From: Flavobacteriaceae bacterium
GTDB lineage: Bacteria; Bacteroidota; Bacteroidia; Flavobacteriales; Flavobacteriaceae
Direction: 5' to 3'
Length of the DNA: 64,000 nucleotides
Assembly (NCBI GenBank): GCA_029243245.1
Contig: JAQWSK010000010.1
Span: forward strand, 62,001 to 126,000
Shown: positions 17,505 through 27,200 of the stretch, one piece after another
How the letters are laid out: each line of letters starts with the position of its first letter
How positions within the stretch are numbered: the stretch's first letter is position 1
Translations under genes and position numbers: made by a program
Notes under the pieces: model-generated
Told to the model about the DNA's origin: nothing
The model's database searches: none
What the model saw: the letters and a program-made list of their open reading frames with translations, nothing else

Positions 17505-20450
17505 TTAAAATTTAATGTTTACGCCTAATGTCCAAGACTTAGAAGCAAAGTAGCTACGTCGACGGTCAATCCCAGGAGATAACACATCATATAGTCCACC
17601 ATTATCTTCACCTATATCAACCAAAGATGGTTCTGGATCAAGTCCAGTATAACTTGTTAGAACAAAAGGATTTTGAGCATTTAATGAAATTTGCATAGCA
17701 TCAATACCTTTTAATGAACTTACATTCATGTCACGAGTTATAGTTAAGTTGTCTAACTTAAAGAAATCCGCTTTCTCAACATACAATGAGCTGAAACGTG
17801 CTTGAGTTAATCCTGCCGGAGCCAGCTCAGTATTCACATAGTTATAAGAACTCTGTGTAGAAATTCTAGGCTCATAGAAAGCACGAAACGTATTAACTAA
17901 GCTGTGTCCAAATGCTCCTCTAAAGAAAGCATTTACTGACCATGCTCCAAAAGTTAATTGATTTGTCCATCCTAGTTCTATATCAGGAGTACCATTACCT
18001 AAAACAGCAAAATCTACATCCTCATTTAACGCTTGGTCTTGTCCTACATTTACTGTCCCATCTCCATTAACGTCAGCAAAAACATTATTTCCTCCTGAAA
18101 CTCCTTCATGAATAGGGCCCCAAATTGTACCTATTTCTTCTCCTACTTTAACTCGAATAGTTGCTGTAGAGTTTTGTCCAGGAGCACCAAGATTTCCACG
18201 CATTTGAGCATCTTGTAAATACTCCTCTAAAACAGTTTCGTATGAAGAAAATACTAAGCCAGTGTTATAGTTATCAGTTACCTGATAGTTTAAGGCTAAC
18301 TCAACACCTTGTGTGTTTAATTTACCTGCATTCTCATAACGACTTCCAGTTGGATACAAGGCTACATCTACATCATTATTTTCTAATATAAAGTTAGAGA
18401 TATCTCTAGTGTAAATATCTAATGTAGCATCGAGCTTTCCTTTACGATATTCAATTCCAAGATTTGTCTCTGCTTTTTCTTCCCATTGTAAATCAGGATT
18501 AGCATCACGAGTTGGACTGGAAGATCCACCTCCTTGACCTCCATCGTATGTAAATCCTCGAATTTGTCTAGATAATCCGTTAGGACCAGGAAGCGCTCCT
18601 GTAACACCATAACCTAAACGCACCTTGAACTTATCCACCCCAAGATTTAAATAATTATTTAAATCAACACCTAAACCTGCAGAAGGGAAAAGACCCCATT
18701 GGTTATCTGCTCCTAATTTAGTTGATCCTTCACGACGAAGTGAGGCATTAAGAAATATTGCATCATTAATCGTATAATTTACACGACCAAAAAATGCAAT
18801 TATTTTTTCATCAGGAGATGCGTTCGAATCAGCACCTATAAAACCAGCATTTAATAAATCTTGTGAATACTCTATAGCATTAATAAAGCTAATACCAGCT
18901 GCTGTCTCATTTGGAAAATCTCCAAGAGTCATAGAATGATCATTGAAATTTTGTTGTTGATAAGAATATCCTGCTGTTATAACAAGGTCATTATCTGCTA
19001 ACTGAGCATTGTAACGAGTATAGATCTCCGATAATTTAAAACTATAAGTTTGATCATAAAAAGAAGCAGAACCACTTCTAATGGGAGAGGCTGCATTACC
19101 TCCACGAAGTAAAGTGGTAGGATTGTATAGTTTATTAGAATATTTACTAACCTGACTTGCAGCGTTCATATTTAAAGATAAATTATCGTTGAAACTGTAT
19201 TCAGCATTAACACTGTAGTTTAATTCCGTTTTATCTCCTTGATTAATTTGTTGTCTTGCGATAGAAACGGGATTGTAACTATCAAACAAACCTAATGTTT
19301 CAAAATAACCTCCATACTGAGCGCCATTAAATACACCTGCATAATCAGCAGCTAGTACAGGCGCACTAGGGTTATATAAAATTGCATATTTCAAAGACTC
19401 CATGTCTCCATTATTTTGTTCTCTTTTGGTAAAAGAAGTATTTACTGTAAGACGAAGCTTGTCATTAAGTGCTTTAGTAGTAAAGTTTAATCGAGTATTG
19501 AATTGATTAAAATCGGAACTAATTAAAATACCTTCAACATCTCTAAAGTTTGCTGCAATACGATAGCTAGTATCTCCAGATCCACCAGCAGCAGAAATGT
19601 TATGAATACGAGAAATCGCTTGTCGAGTAACTTCACCAGTCCAATTTGTGTCTGAACCTAGATCAGTTCCTCCAGCAGCAACAAATTCTGTCGCATTCAT
19701 AGTTTGAACAGTCTTCATGGCTTCTGAAACGCCTAATTGACCAGAGTAATTAAGTGTCATTTTTCCTTCTTTTCCAGTTTTAGTTGTTACTAAAATCACA
19801 CCTGATGATCCTCTAGAACCATAGATTGCAGATGCAGAACCGTCTTTTAAAACATTGATTGTTTCAATATCTGCAGGATCAACGTTTGCTAGAGAAGCTC
19901 CTACAACACCATCTATAACAACTAAAGGCTGTACATTGGCTCCAACTGTAGATATCCCTCGTAGTCGAATAACTGCTGCTGCATTTGGATCTCCACCACG
20001 GTTATAAACCTGGAGACCTGCAACTTTACCCTGTAAAAGTTGTGATGCATCTGAGATAGTTCCTTTGTTAAAATCCTCAGCATCAACTTTAACAACCGCA
20101 GCTGTAACTTCTTTTGATCGTTGAGAACCATAACCTGTAACTACTACTTCCTCCAGTTCACTGTCTATAGCCAGAGTAACATTAATTTGATCTTGATCTC
20201 CAACGGTTATTTCTTGAGTCGCAAATCCAACAAATGAAACTATTAATACATCACCTGATGAAGCTTCAATAGAATAATTCCCATCGAAATCGGTACTAGT
20301 TCCAGTGTCAGTACCCTTTACTTGGACCGTTGCACCAGGCAGCGGACCGTCATCACTCTCAACAGTACCATTTACTGTTTGAGCATACATACCCACACTT
20401 AGCAATAAAGCTAAAAGTGTAAATAATGAGGTCTTGAAATTGTTTTTCAT
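17505..20450 (-). CDS. SusC/RagA-family TonB-dependent outer-membrane transporter 1
   Basis: 981 residues. A signal peptide (SLFTLLALLLSVGMYAQ) precedes a carboxypeptidase-D-regulatory-like domain (GPLPGATVQVKGTDTGTSTD, residues about 24-100), a TonB-box-like EEVVVTGYGSQ, a plug domain with the SusC signature (VINVLKDGSASAIYGSRGSSG form, near residues 195-215), and a 22-strand barrel region ending in aromatic-rich TLGVNIKF. It imports a ligand passed on by the SusD1 lid, powered by TonB-ExbBD. It begins the second half of the locus; its first 281 bp and its promoter are nearly identical to those of susC2 (27201-30242), while the plug and barrel are clearly different, implying a different ligand or ligand size. 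Confidence 0.95.
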   Translation of the reverse strand: MKNNFKTSLFTLLALLLSVGMYAQTVNGTVESDDGPLPGATVQVKGTDTGTSTDFDGNYSIEASSGDVLIVSFVGFATQEITVGDQDQINVTLAIDSELEEVVVTGYGSQRSKEVTAAVVKVDAEDFNKGTISDASQLLQGKVAGLQVYNRGGDPNAAAVIRLRGISTVGANVQPLVVIDGVVGASLANVDPADIETINVLKDGSASAIYGSRGSSGVILVTTKTGKEGKMTLNYSGQLGVSEAMKTVQTMNATEFVAAGGTDLGSDTNWTGEVTRQAISRIHNISAAGGSGDTSYRIAANFRDVEGILISSDFNQFNTRLNFTTKALNDKLRLTVNTSFTKREQNNGDMESLKYAILYNPSAPVLAADYAGVFNGAQYGGYFETLGLFDSYNPVSIARQQINQGDKTELNYSVNAEYSFNDNLSLNMNAASQVSKYSNKLYNPTTLLRGGNAASPIRSGSASFYDQTYSFKLSEIYTRYNAQLADNDLVITAGYSYQQQNFNDHSMTLGDFPNETAAGISFINAIEYSQDLLNAGFIGADSNASPDEKIIAFFGRVNYTINDAIFLNASLRREGSTKLGADNQWGLFPSAGLGVDLNNYLNLGVDKFKVRLGYGVTGALPGPNGLSRQIRGFTYDGGQGGGSSSPTRDANPDLQWEEKAETNLGIEYRKGKLDATLDIYTRDISNFILENNDVDVALYPTGSRYENAGKLNTQGVELALNYQVTDNYNTGLVFSSYETVLEEYLQDAQMRGNLGAPGQNSTATIRVKVGEEIGTIWGPIHEGVSGGNNVFADVNGDGTVNVGQDQALNEDVDFAVLGNGTPDIELGWTNQLTFGAWSVNAFFRGAFGHSLVNTFRAFYEPRISTQSSYNYVNTELAPAGLTQARFSSLYVEKADFFKLDNLTITRDMNVSSLKGIDAMQISLNAQNPFVLTSYTGLDPEPSLVDIGEDNGGLYDVLSPGIDRRRSYFASKSWTLGVNIKF
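20170..20450. repeat. Duplicated 5' module of susC (copy A; copy B at 29962-30242)
   Basis: Comparing 20170-20450 with 29962-30242 base by base I count 8 differences in 281 positions and no gaps. Similarity also continues about 85 bp upstream of both start codons. The module covers the signal peptide, the carboxypeptidase-regulatory-like domain and the beginning of the TonB-box region; similarity drops sharply after that. Confidence 0.9.
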
Positions 20451-20535
20451 TCTTTAATGTTTAAGTTAATTGATTGATTTCAATAAATCAGTGACTACAA
20501 TAATACGTTATTTCTTTATCACATCTTTAACATTT
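20451..20535 (-). promoter_or_regulatory. Promoter and 5' untranslated region of susC1, shared with susC2
   Basis: About 85 bp upstream of the susC1 ATG match the region upstream of susC2. A -7-like element, TATTATTG on the minus strand (20498-20505), corresponds to TAATATTG before susC2; it differs from TAnnTTTG at one position. Between it and the ATG both copies carry a small hairpin (GATTT-ATTG-AAATC). No TTG is seen at the -33 position; GTTAA is conserved near there. GH20 ends at 20596 and I see no terminator before this promoter. Confidence 0.6.
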
Positions 20536-20559
20536 GACAAACAAACATTAATTTTATAT

Positions 20560-20573
20560 CGAAATCGTTTTCG
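20560..20573. promoter_or_regulatory. Candidate LacI-family operator upstream of susC1
   Basis: CGAAATCGTTTTCG is an inverted repeat with half-sites CGAAA and TTTCG around a central CG, the form expected of LacI-family operators. It lies about 55 bp upstream of the susC1 -7-like element, a distance more in keeping with activation than with blocking. A LacI-family gene is at 30470-31504. The link is inferred. Confidence 0.5.
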
Positions 20574-20595
20574 TAACTATATTAAACAATTTAAA

Positions 20596-22137
20596 TTACT
20601 TCCAATCTATCATCGGTGATTCATAAAAAACTATTGACAAATTTTTTAAAAGTTTTCCATGATGAGCCAAACGCTCCTTATAATCAATCCATTTTCTTTG
20701 TGAGCTCTGAGACCATCCAATTTCAGAATACCCTATAATTCTAGGAAAGGCTAAAAACGTTAATTCTTCAAAATTTTCAGCAGTCTCAGTCCAAAGCGGT
20801 GCCTCGATACCTAAAATTTGATTTTTATTTCTAGGAATTAGATTTTCTGGCAGCCAGTCATATGCCTTTTTTATGTTTATAATGCCTGCCCATGTTAAAC
20901 CAAGTTTAGTCGAGTCATTATATTTCATATCCATATAAGACAAATTAGCAGGAGACATTACTAAGTTGGCTCTTTTATCTATACCCATTAAAACTTCTTG
21001 AATCCCATTTTCATTTCTTATTGAGTCTTTGTCAGTTCTACTCCAATATTGAATTAACGTACTTTCTGGAATCTGAGCTTTAGATATGTCAGCCCATCCC
21101 ATACCAGTTTTTCCATATTTTTTTACAATCTCCAAAGTTGATTTTATAAAAACCAGATAATCTTGCTCGGATGTTGAATCAGTTTCATCACCTCCAATAT
21201 GAAAATACGGTCCAGGAGTTAATAAACTTATTTCCCGTATCACATCATCTAAAAATTTAAAAGTTTCTCCACGTTCTAAACATAGACTACTAAAACCAAC
21301 ATTGATCCCTGTATAAAGATCAGTCGCCTTCCCATTGCAATTTAGCTCGGGATATGATGCTAAAGCAGCATTTGTATGTCCAGGAATATCAATCTCTGGA
21401 ATAATTGTAATATAATTTTCTGCAGCATATTGAATGATTTCTGTATATTGAGATTGAGTATAGAATCCACCATCTTTACCTCCTACCTCAGTACTTCCTC
21501 CATATTCTGTCAAATTAGGCCATGATTTAATTTCAATTCTCCACCCTTGATCATCAGATAAATGAAGGTGTAAAAAATTAAATTTATATAAAGCCATCAA
21601 ATCAATATATTTTTTAACTTCATCAACACTAAAAAAATGTCTTGCAACATCTAGCATTGCTCCTCTATAATTAAATTTAGGTTTATCTGATATTATTCCT
21701 GTAGGAATTATAAGAGGCGTATCTAATGTCTGTAATCTTAATATTTGCTCTAAAGTTTTAATTCCTCTAAAAATAGCCTTTGAGGAAGCGCCAGTAATTT
21801 TAATATTTTTTGTTTTTATATCTAAAGTATAAGCTTCCTCATCTGTTACTTTAGAGCTGTCTATTTCAATTAAAATCTCTGAACGAGCTTGATCTAATGA
21901 TAATTCATAAGACGTCACAGAATTCCATACCTCTCTAAAATTTTGTGAGATAACCTTTAGATCTTTATTAGATTTATCAAAACTTAGTTTAGTTTTTTCT
22001 TTTACAACAAAAGAGGTGCCTCCAGAAGTTGTATTATTAGGTATTGGAATTAAAGGGACTAAATCTAAATTAGTTTTTGTTTTTGGAGAACAAGAAGTTA
22101 AAATTATTATAATCAATAAGATTCTGAAATCTGTCAT
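20596..22137 (-). CDS. Beta-N-acetylhexosaminidase, glycoside hydrolase family 20, lipoprotein
   Basis: 513 residues with a short lipoprotein signal (LLIIIILTSCSP). A GH20b-type N-terminal domain (to about residue 145) precedes the TIM barrel, which starts with the family signature YRGAMLDVARHFFSVDEVKKY. Barrel motifs include LHLHLSDDQGWRIEI, PEIDIPGHTNAAL and the catalytic pair in HIGGDET, D317-E318. GH20 enzymes release terminal GlcNAc or GalNAc by substrate-assisted catalysis, where the Asp positions the N-acetyl group and the Glu is the acid/base. Slightly shorter than many bacterial GH20 enzymes because it lacks C-terminal extra domains. It is 8 bp downstream of FG-GAP copy 4 and is the only glycoside hydrolase in the locus, pointing to an amino-sugar-containing substrate. 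Confidence 0.93.
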   Translation of the reverse strand: MTDFRILLIIIILTSCSPKTKTNLDLVPLIPIPNNTTSGGTSFVVKEKTKLSFDKSNKDLKVISQNFREVWNSVTSYELSLDQARSEILIEIDSSKVTDEEAYTLDIKTKNIKITGASSKAIFRGIKTLEQILRLQTLDTPLIIPTGIISDKPKFNYRGAMLDVARHFFSVDEVKKYIDLMALYKFNFLHLHLSDDQGWRIEIKSWPNLTEYGGSTEVGGKDGGFYTQSQYTEIIQYAAENYITIIPEIDIPGHTNAALASYPELNCNGKATDLYTGINVGFSSLCLERGETFKFLDDVIREISLLTPGPYFHIGGDETDSTSEQDYLVFIKSTLEIVKKYGKTGMGWADISKAQIPESTLIQYWSRTDKDSIRNENGIQEVLMGIDKRANLVMSPANLSYMDMKYNDSTKLGLTWAGIINIKKAYDWLPENLIPRNKNQILGIEAPLWTETAENFEELTFLAFPRIIGYSEIGWSQSSQRKWIDYKERLAHHGKLLKNLSIVFYESPMIDWK

Positions 22138-22145
22138 AACTTTTA

Positions 22146-25100
22146 TTAATTATTCGCTATAAAATGTAATGTTTTATTGTTGTTTTGAGTAACAAAAATT
22201 GAATTTTGATTATTGACTTTTACTAATTCAATTGTACGTCCGTAAAATGGTATATCAAATCCACTAGTTTTTTTAGGTATAACTTTGAATTTAAAATCTT
22301 TATCAAAACTTAAAACTGCACCTTGAAAAGAGTTCCTAGGGCCAGTGAATACTTCATGAGCATTATCATTCCCAACAAAATAAATTTCTTCAATTCCATC
22401 ATCATTCATGTCAGCAACTTTAGAATCAAAAACAGGAGAAAACTGAACTTCTACTGGAAGTTCATGAGGAATAAAATTACCCTCTTTATTTTCATATATA
22501 GTAGAACTATAATTAAAAATTTTTAAGGTTTTAGCAATTGATTGTTCTTCCTCATTAAGAATTTGACTCATTGGAGCTTTTGAATACAATTCATAGTTTT
22601 TGAACTCACTTTTCTTTTTTTGAATCTGATTTAAAAAATTATTTCTTAGGTGAATTGGAAAATAATCTCCTTCACAATAATGAAAAACCAAAGGCTCAGG
22701 TCTTCCATTACCATTAAAATCTCCATATTTCATTAATAATGGTTTTTCATTTGAAATATTATATGGTGTGTTTTTTCCATGATTTCCAGCTATTAAATCT
22801 AAATCACCATCCTTATCTAAATCATGCATTTCTATACTATTCCAAAATCCATTATTTTTTTTTGGAAAATATGAATAGTCATAATTATAACTGTTTTGAT
22901 TAAAAATAAGAACATCTATTCCCATCCATTCACCGCTTAAAATTATATCCTTTTTTTGATCATTATTTAAGTCAACAGCTTCAGCATCAGTAATCATTCC
23001 CAAAAACCCTTTTTCTGGCAAAAAACTTTCAGTTACATCATATAATTTACCTTGTTTGTTCTCTAATAAATATGTTTTTGGTGATTCTGGATAATTATTA
23101 GGTCTTACTCTAGAAGTAATTAACAAATCAATATCTTGATCATTATCAAAATCAAATGGAACAACTTTAGATGTAACCTCATTAAATAATGGAAGTAAAT
23201 TACTAATCTTAAAATTTCCAAATCCATCATTAATTGCAACTACATCCTTAAGAGACAATGAGTCTTTAGTTCCATTATGTCCATATCCTAAATAAAGATC
23301 TAAATCTTTATCTTGGTCAATATCAAATAAGCCAAGAGCTGTTAACTCTTTATCTGCTGAATCAATTGATAATTCTTTTCTAATAAATCCATCTTTAGTT
23401 TGAAAAAACATCGCTCCTTTTTGTCCCATAGCTCCACCAATAATAACATCTTGAAGTGAATCTCCATTCAAATCTCCTACAATACTTGCTGGTCCTTCAT
23501 TAGTATATACCCTTTGTTGTAATTCGTAACTAAAGAAATCATAACTTTTATTCTCCTTATGAGTGAATTCAAATAGTGTATCTCTTGATAGCTCTAATAA
23601 AGTGTTTTGCTTATCAACTAAATCAGATGCAGGTAGTTTTATTAATGAAGTATAATCTAAGTTTAATTCTTGATTTGTTTTTAAATTTTTAATAATAGAA
23701 TATTCCTTAGAATCCCATTTAATAATCATTGAATCTATTTTTTTAACCCTATTGAGACCAAAATGAATCTTAGGACTTATACTTGATAAATAACCTCTAT
23801 GAGGGTTTATTTCTCCCTTTTGAGCAAGAGAATCATAATAAATAGTTACTTCACTATGTAAAGATTGGATATTATTCTTTGGCCCCTTTATAAATATTGA
23901 CAGGTAAGATGGAGTTTCGTTCAACTCATTCTTATACAGAAACGCATTATCATTTAAATTATTTACAACTATGTCAAGATCTCCGTCATTATCAAGGTCT
24001 CCTGTTGCTTGTCCATATGAATATGATGGTATTTCCATACCCCATGATTCAGTAGTTTCTTTAAAGTCGTATTTGCCTTGATTTAAAAACATAACATTGG
24101 GAATCTTTACTCTAGGGATAAGGTCAAGAAAATCTTGAGTTGTTGCTAGTATACTTTCATAACTACCCCTATAATTTATAAAATCCATGTCAGTCAAATC
24201 TCTAGGAAAACCATTTGTCACATAAAGATCTTTTCTTCCATCATTATCAAAATCTGCAAAAATGGGAGACCAACTCCAGTCAGTATTATGTACTTTACTA
24301 AGTTGACTAATTTCATTAAAATCATTAAGATCATTTACATATAAACAATTTCTCATATACTGAGGTTTTTCTTTATATAAGTCTAATAAATCATAAAAAA
24401 GAAAGTTGCTTTTAGAAAACATTTTCTTAGTTCTACTAAGTGTTCTCGGAAGCATATCAAGAGTGATTAAATCATCAGTTCCGTTATTATCAAAGTCTGC
24501 CACATCAACACCCATTGAGCTAAAACTTTGATGCTTAAAATAGGAGGCTATGTCTTCTTTAAAGGTGCCATCCTTTAGATTAATGAAAGCTGAACTACTT
24601 GTTGCAAAGTCATTCGACACAAAAATATCTTGCCAACCATCATCATTTATGTCAAAAATATTTGCTGAGAGAGAATACCCATCATTTAAAACTCCTGCAG
24701 AAATTGTCACGTCTTTGAAGAAGGTCCCATCAATATTTTCATACAATACATTTACATTGTCTGTAATACTCTTAGATGTGTTTCTTTTACTCAAAACATC
24801 ACCTCTATTGGTGAAGAAATTGTTAATTAAATAAACGTCATTATCTCCATCATTATCATAATCAAAAAAATAGCTGTTAATAGTATATCCTTCATAATCT
24901 AACCCATATTCATTCGCCCTATTAATAAAAACTGGAATACTATCATTATTTACTCCTTGATTAACTAAAAGTATGTTTTTTCTATTTTTCGCACTTCCTT
25001 TACCAGAAACCGAAATATACATATCGGGCCATTGATCATTATTTATATCAATTACAGACACTCCCATACTCCACACACCTGAACAATCAGCTTTTGAAAT

Positions 25101-25403
25101 AGATGAGACTTCTTTAAAAACAAAATCTCCCTGATTTAAATAAAGTTGGTTGTTAACTACATTTCCTGTAAAATAAATATCTTCCTTTCCATCTCTATTA
25201 AAATCTGCAATTGCAACCCCTCCACCATTATACATGTATTCATAGTTTAGAATATTTAAACTATCAGATTCAACAACTTCATTATTAAATAAAATATTCG
25301 AGTGAGATTCAGGAATCAATATCATTCCTGTTTTTTTTTGACAGGAAAAAATAAAAAACATATAAACAACTATTCCTAGTATGTTTGTTCTAGACACTAA
25401 CAT
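22146..25403 (-). CDS. FG-GAP/VCBS repeat lipoprotein with ASPIC/UnbV domain (copy 4)
   Basis: 1,085 residues with lipoprotein signal (YMFFIFSCQKK, Cys21). It shares the opening block MYNGGGVAIADFNRDGKEDIYF with copies 1-3 and the same two-propeller layout. The ASPIC/UnbV part is more divergent (EVTIYYDSLAQKGEINPHRG, then YLSSISPKIHFGLNRVKK, IIKWDSKEYS), lacking the W-P-x-G form seen in the other copies. Calcium-loop-like repeats include DFDNDGRKDLYV, DLDNDGDLDIVV and DLDKDGDLDLIAGNHGKN. It is the first gene after the susCD2 terminator (29 nt from T-run to ATG) and precedes the GH20 gene. Of the four paralogues this one stands apart both in position and in the central domain. Confidence 0.9.
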   Translation of the reverse strand: MLVSRTNILGIVVYMFFIFSCQKKTGMILIPESHSNILFNNEVVESDSLNILNYEYMYNGGGVAIADFNRDGKEDIYFTGNVVNNQLYLNQGDFVFKEVSSISKADCSGVWSMGVSVIDINNDQWPDMYISVSGKGSAKNRKNILLVNQGVNNDSIPVFINRANEYGLDYEGYTINSYFFDYDNDGDNDVYLINNFFTNRGDVLSKRNTSKSITDNVNVLYENIDGTFFKDVTISAGVLNDGYSLSANIFDINDDGWQDIFVSNDFATSSSAFINLKDGTFKEDIASYFKHQSFSSMGVDVADFDNNGTDDLITLDMLPRTLSRTKKMFSKSNFLFYDLLDLYKEKPQYMRNCLYVNDLNDFNEISQLSKVHNTDWSWSPIFADFDNDGRKDLYVTNGFPRDLTDMDFINYRGSYESILATTQDFLDLIPRVKIPNVMFLNQGKYDFKETTESWGMEIPSYSYGQATGDLDNDGDLDIVVNNLNDNAFLYKNELNETPSYLSIFIKGPKNNIQSLHSEVTIYYDSLAQKGEINPHRGYLSSISPKIHFGLNRVKKIDSMIIKWDSKEYSIIKNLKTNQELNLDYTSLIKLPASDLVDKQNTLLELSRDTLFEFTHKENKSYDFFSYELQQRVYTNEGPASIVGDLNGDSLQDVIIGGAMGQKGAMFFQTKDGFIRKELSIDSADKELTALGLFDIDQDKDLDLYLGYGHNGTKDSLSLKDVVAINDGFGNFKISNLLPLFNEVTSKVVPFDFDNDQDIDLLITSRVRPNNYPESPKTYLLENKQGKLYDVTESFLPEKGFLGMITDAEAVDLNNDQKKDIILSGEWMGIDVLIFNQNSYNYDYSYFPKKNNGFWNSIEMHDLDKDGDLDLIAGNHGKNTPYNISNEKPLLMKYGDFNGNGRPEPLVFHYCEGDYFPIHLRNNFLNQIQKKKSEFKNYELYSKAPMSQILNEEEQSIAKTLKIFNYSSTIYENKEGNFIPHELPVEVQFSPVFDSKVADMNDDGIEEIYFVGNDNAHEVFTGPRNSFQGAVLSFDKDFKFKVIPKKTSGFDIPFYGRTIELVKVNNQNSIFVTQNNNKTLHFIANN

Positions 25404-25432
25404 ATTTTAACATTTGAAAATAAATACATTAT

Positions 25433-25470
25433 AAAAAAAAGCAAAAGCTCTAAATTTTAGAGCTTTTGCT
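25433..25470 (-). terminator. Intrinsic terminator after susD2
   Basis: An inverted repeat GCAAAAGCTCTAAA / TTTAGAGCTTTTGC (25441-25469) is followed on the minus strand by eight T (25433-25440). It lies between the susD2 stop and the FG-GAP copy 4 start, matching the position of the terminator after susD1. Confidence 0.88.
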
Positions 25471-25505
25471 TTTCAAAACCATAAGTTCAAATTAATCCTT
25501 ATAAA

Positions 25506-27197
25506 TTAATGTCCTGGATTTTGAACTAATACACCACCACTAAGATCAATTGCACTTAATGGAATTGGATAATATTGGTGCTTATCTTGGAAAACTTGAC
25601 CCTTAGCAAAAGTTGAAATTGTTGCAGACTCGTTAGCTATGTAAGCAGCCATATGAGAAGTCATATTGCCCCATCTCACTAGATCAAAGTAACGATGACC
25701 TTCCATTGCTAATTCTAATCTTCTTTCAAAACGAACTGCTTTACGAGCATCAGCCGCAGAAGCCCATGCAGCATTATACAATTCTATAGAAACATTTGTA
25801 TTAGCTACATCTACATAAGTCATATCTTTAGCTCTTTGTCTAACTATATTAACAAGAGTTCTACCTCTTTCTAGATTACCACTTTCTACAGCTGCTTCAG
25901 CCGCCATAAGAATAACATCAGCATAACGCATTATGTGATAATTAAGCCCCGTTAAGTTTTGACCCCAACCTCCTTGTGCAAAATTACCTGCGTCACCGGC
26001 TGTAAAAATATTTTTCTTAGGGAGATATGGCCCAGAAATATCAGAAAAATTAGCACGAATCCATGACTTACCAGCATGCACCGCCCAACCATTATAATCA
26101 ATACCTCTTCTCCCGACTGTATAGTCCAAGCGAGGGTCTACAGTAGCAGTTGGAGGTGTGAAAGCACCATCTGAGTCAATGTTATAATCATGATCCATAG
26201 CAGAACTTGCTTGGAAATCATCTACCATAGGTAACCCATTTACAGTTTGATATGCGTCAACTAAATCTTGAGTTGGTTGATAAAAACCACAACACCATCC
26301 GAATGCAGCAGGATAATTCAATGCACCTGAAGCATTACCTTGCATAACTTGTCCATCATCAGCTGCATATTGAATAGCAAACATAGCTTCCGAACCATTT
26401 TCAGTTGCTGATTTAAAGTTATCAACTATATTTGGATGTAAACCATATTGCCCTGAACTTATTACAGCTTCAAGATTAGAAGAAGCAGCTGACCAATTAC
26501 CTTGATGTAACTGAGCTTTTCCTAGGAAAGCCTGTGCAGTTGAAGCAAGGGGTCTTCCAACTTGACTATATGAGCCCGAGCGAGAAGATGGGAGATTACT
26601 CATTGCATGAGTAAAATCAGCCTCAATATCAGCCCAAGTAAGGAGTGTCTCTCCTGCATTAGCCACGTTATATTCTAAGTTTTTAGCATTTTCTTCAGTT
26701 ATGTTAGGCACATTTCCAAAAAGTTTTTTCAATTCAAAATTATAATGACCTCTTAAAAATCTAGCTTGAGCGTTTTCAACAACGAAAGCCCCAGGGTCTT
26801 CACTGCTTGCGATTAAATTAATAACTGCATTTGCACGATTAACTCCTGCAAATAAAACTTCCCAGCGAGCCATAAAATAGCCATTACCAGTTTGCCAGTT
26901 AAATAACTCTAACTCATATAGGTCAGGTTGGTCACCATCAGTACTTCCTTTATGAGCATCATCAGAAGCAACATCTGCTACCCAGTTATCAGCACTACGG
27001 CCCCAATAATTTCCGATTCCACCATTTCTACCAGCGTCTAAAACTGAATATGCTCCGGTCAATAATAAATCAACACCTGTTGGATTTGCCAACTGGCTAT
27101 CACTTAAAGATCCTATTGGATCAACATTAGTAAACTCATCCGAGCAACTAATAGTTATGCCTATTAAGGCTATTAAAATTAAATATATTCTTTTCAT
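25506..27197 (-). CDS. SusD/RagB-family outer-membrane nutrient-binding lipoprotein 2
   Basis: 563 residues, lipoprotein signal ending ITISCSDEF. SusD hallmarks: N-terminal LTGAYSVLDAGRNGG, helical ARFLRGHYNFELKKLFGNVP, the C-terminal MRYADVILMAAEAAVESGN block, TLVNIVRQRAKD, and RFERRLELAMEGHRYFDLVRWG followed by the ending YPIPLSAIDLSGGVLVQNPGH. It is 3 bp downstream of susC2 and would form the ligand-binding lid of that transporter. It is not closely similar to SusD1 along its length, so the two pairs probably take different ligands. A run PAAFGWCCGFYQPTQ holds a Cys pair that is unusual for this family and might bridge or line the ligand site. Confidence 0.95.
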   Translation of the reverse strand: MKRIYLILIALIGITISCSDEFTNVDPIGSLSDSQLANPTGVDLLLTGAYSVLDAGRNGGIGNYWGRSADNWVADVASDDAHKGSTDGDQPDLYELELFNWQTGNGYFMARWEVLFAGVNRANAVINLIASSEDPGAFVVENAQARFLRGHYNFELKKLFGNVPNITEENAKNLEYNVANAGETLLTWADIEADFTHAMSNLPSSRSGSYSQVGRPLASTAQAFLGKAQLHQGNWSAASSNLEAVISSGQYGLHPNIVDNFKSATENGSEAMFAIQYAADDGQVMQGNASGALNYPAAFGWCCGFYQPTQDLVDAYQTVNGLPMVDDFQASSAMDHDYNIDSDGAFTPPTATVDPRLDYTVGRRGIDYNGWAVHAGKSWIRANFSDISGPYLPKKNIFTAGDAGNFAQGGWGQNLTGLNYHIMRYADVILMAAEAAVESGNLERGRTLVNIVRQRAKDMTYVDVANTNVSIELYNAAWASAADARKAVRFERRLELAMEGHRYFDLVRWGNMTSHMAAYIANESATISTFAKGQVFQDKHQYYPIPLSAIDLSGGVLVQNPGH

Positions 27198-27200
27198 TTT

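Noticed and set aside
5500-25300. Many short, regularly recurring AT-rich strings on the plus strand (variants of ccatcattatttatatc) that look like a dispersed repeat
   Set aside because: They are the reverse complement of the D-x-N-x-D-G coding loops of the FG-GAP proteins, degenerate and in frame; not a CRISPR array or a mobile repeat.
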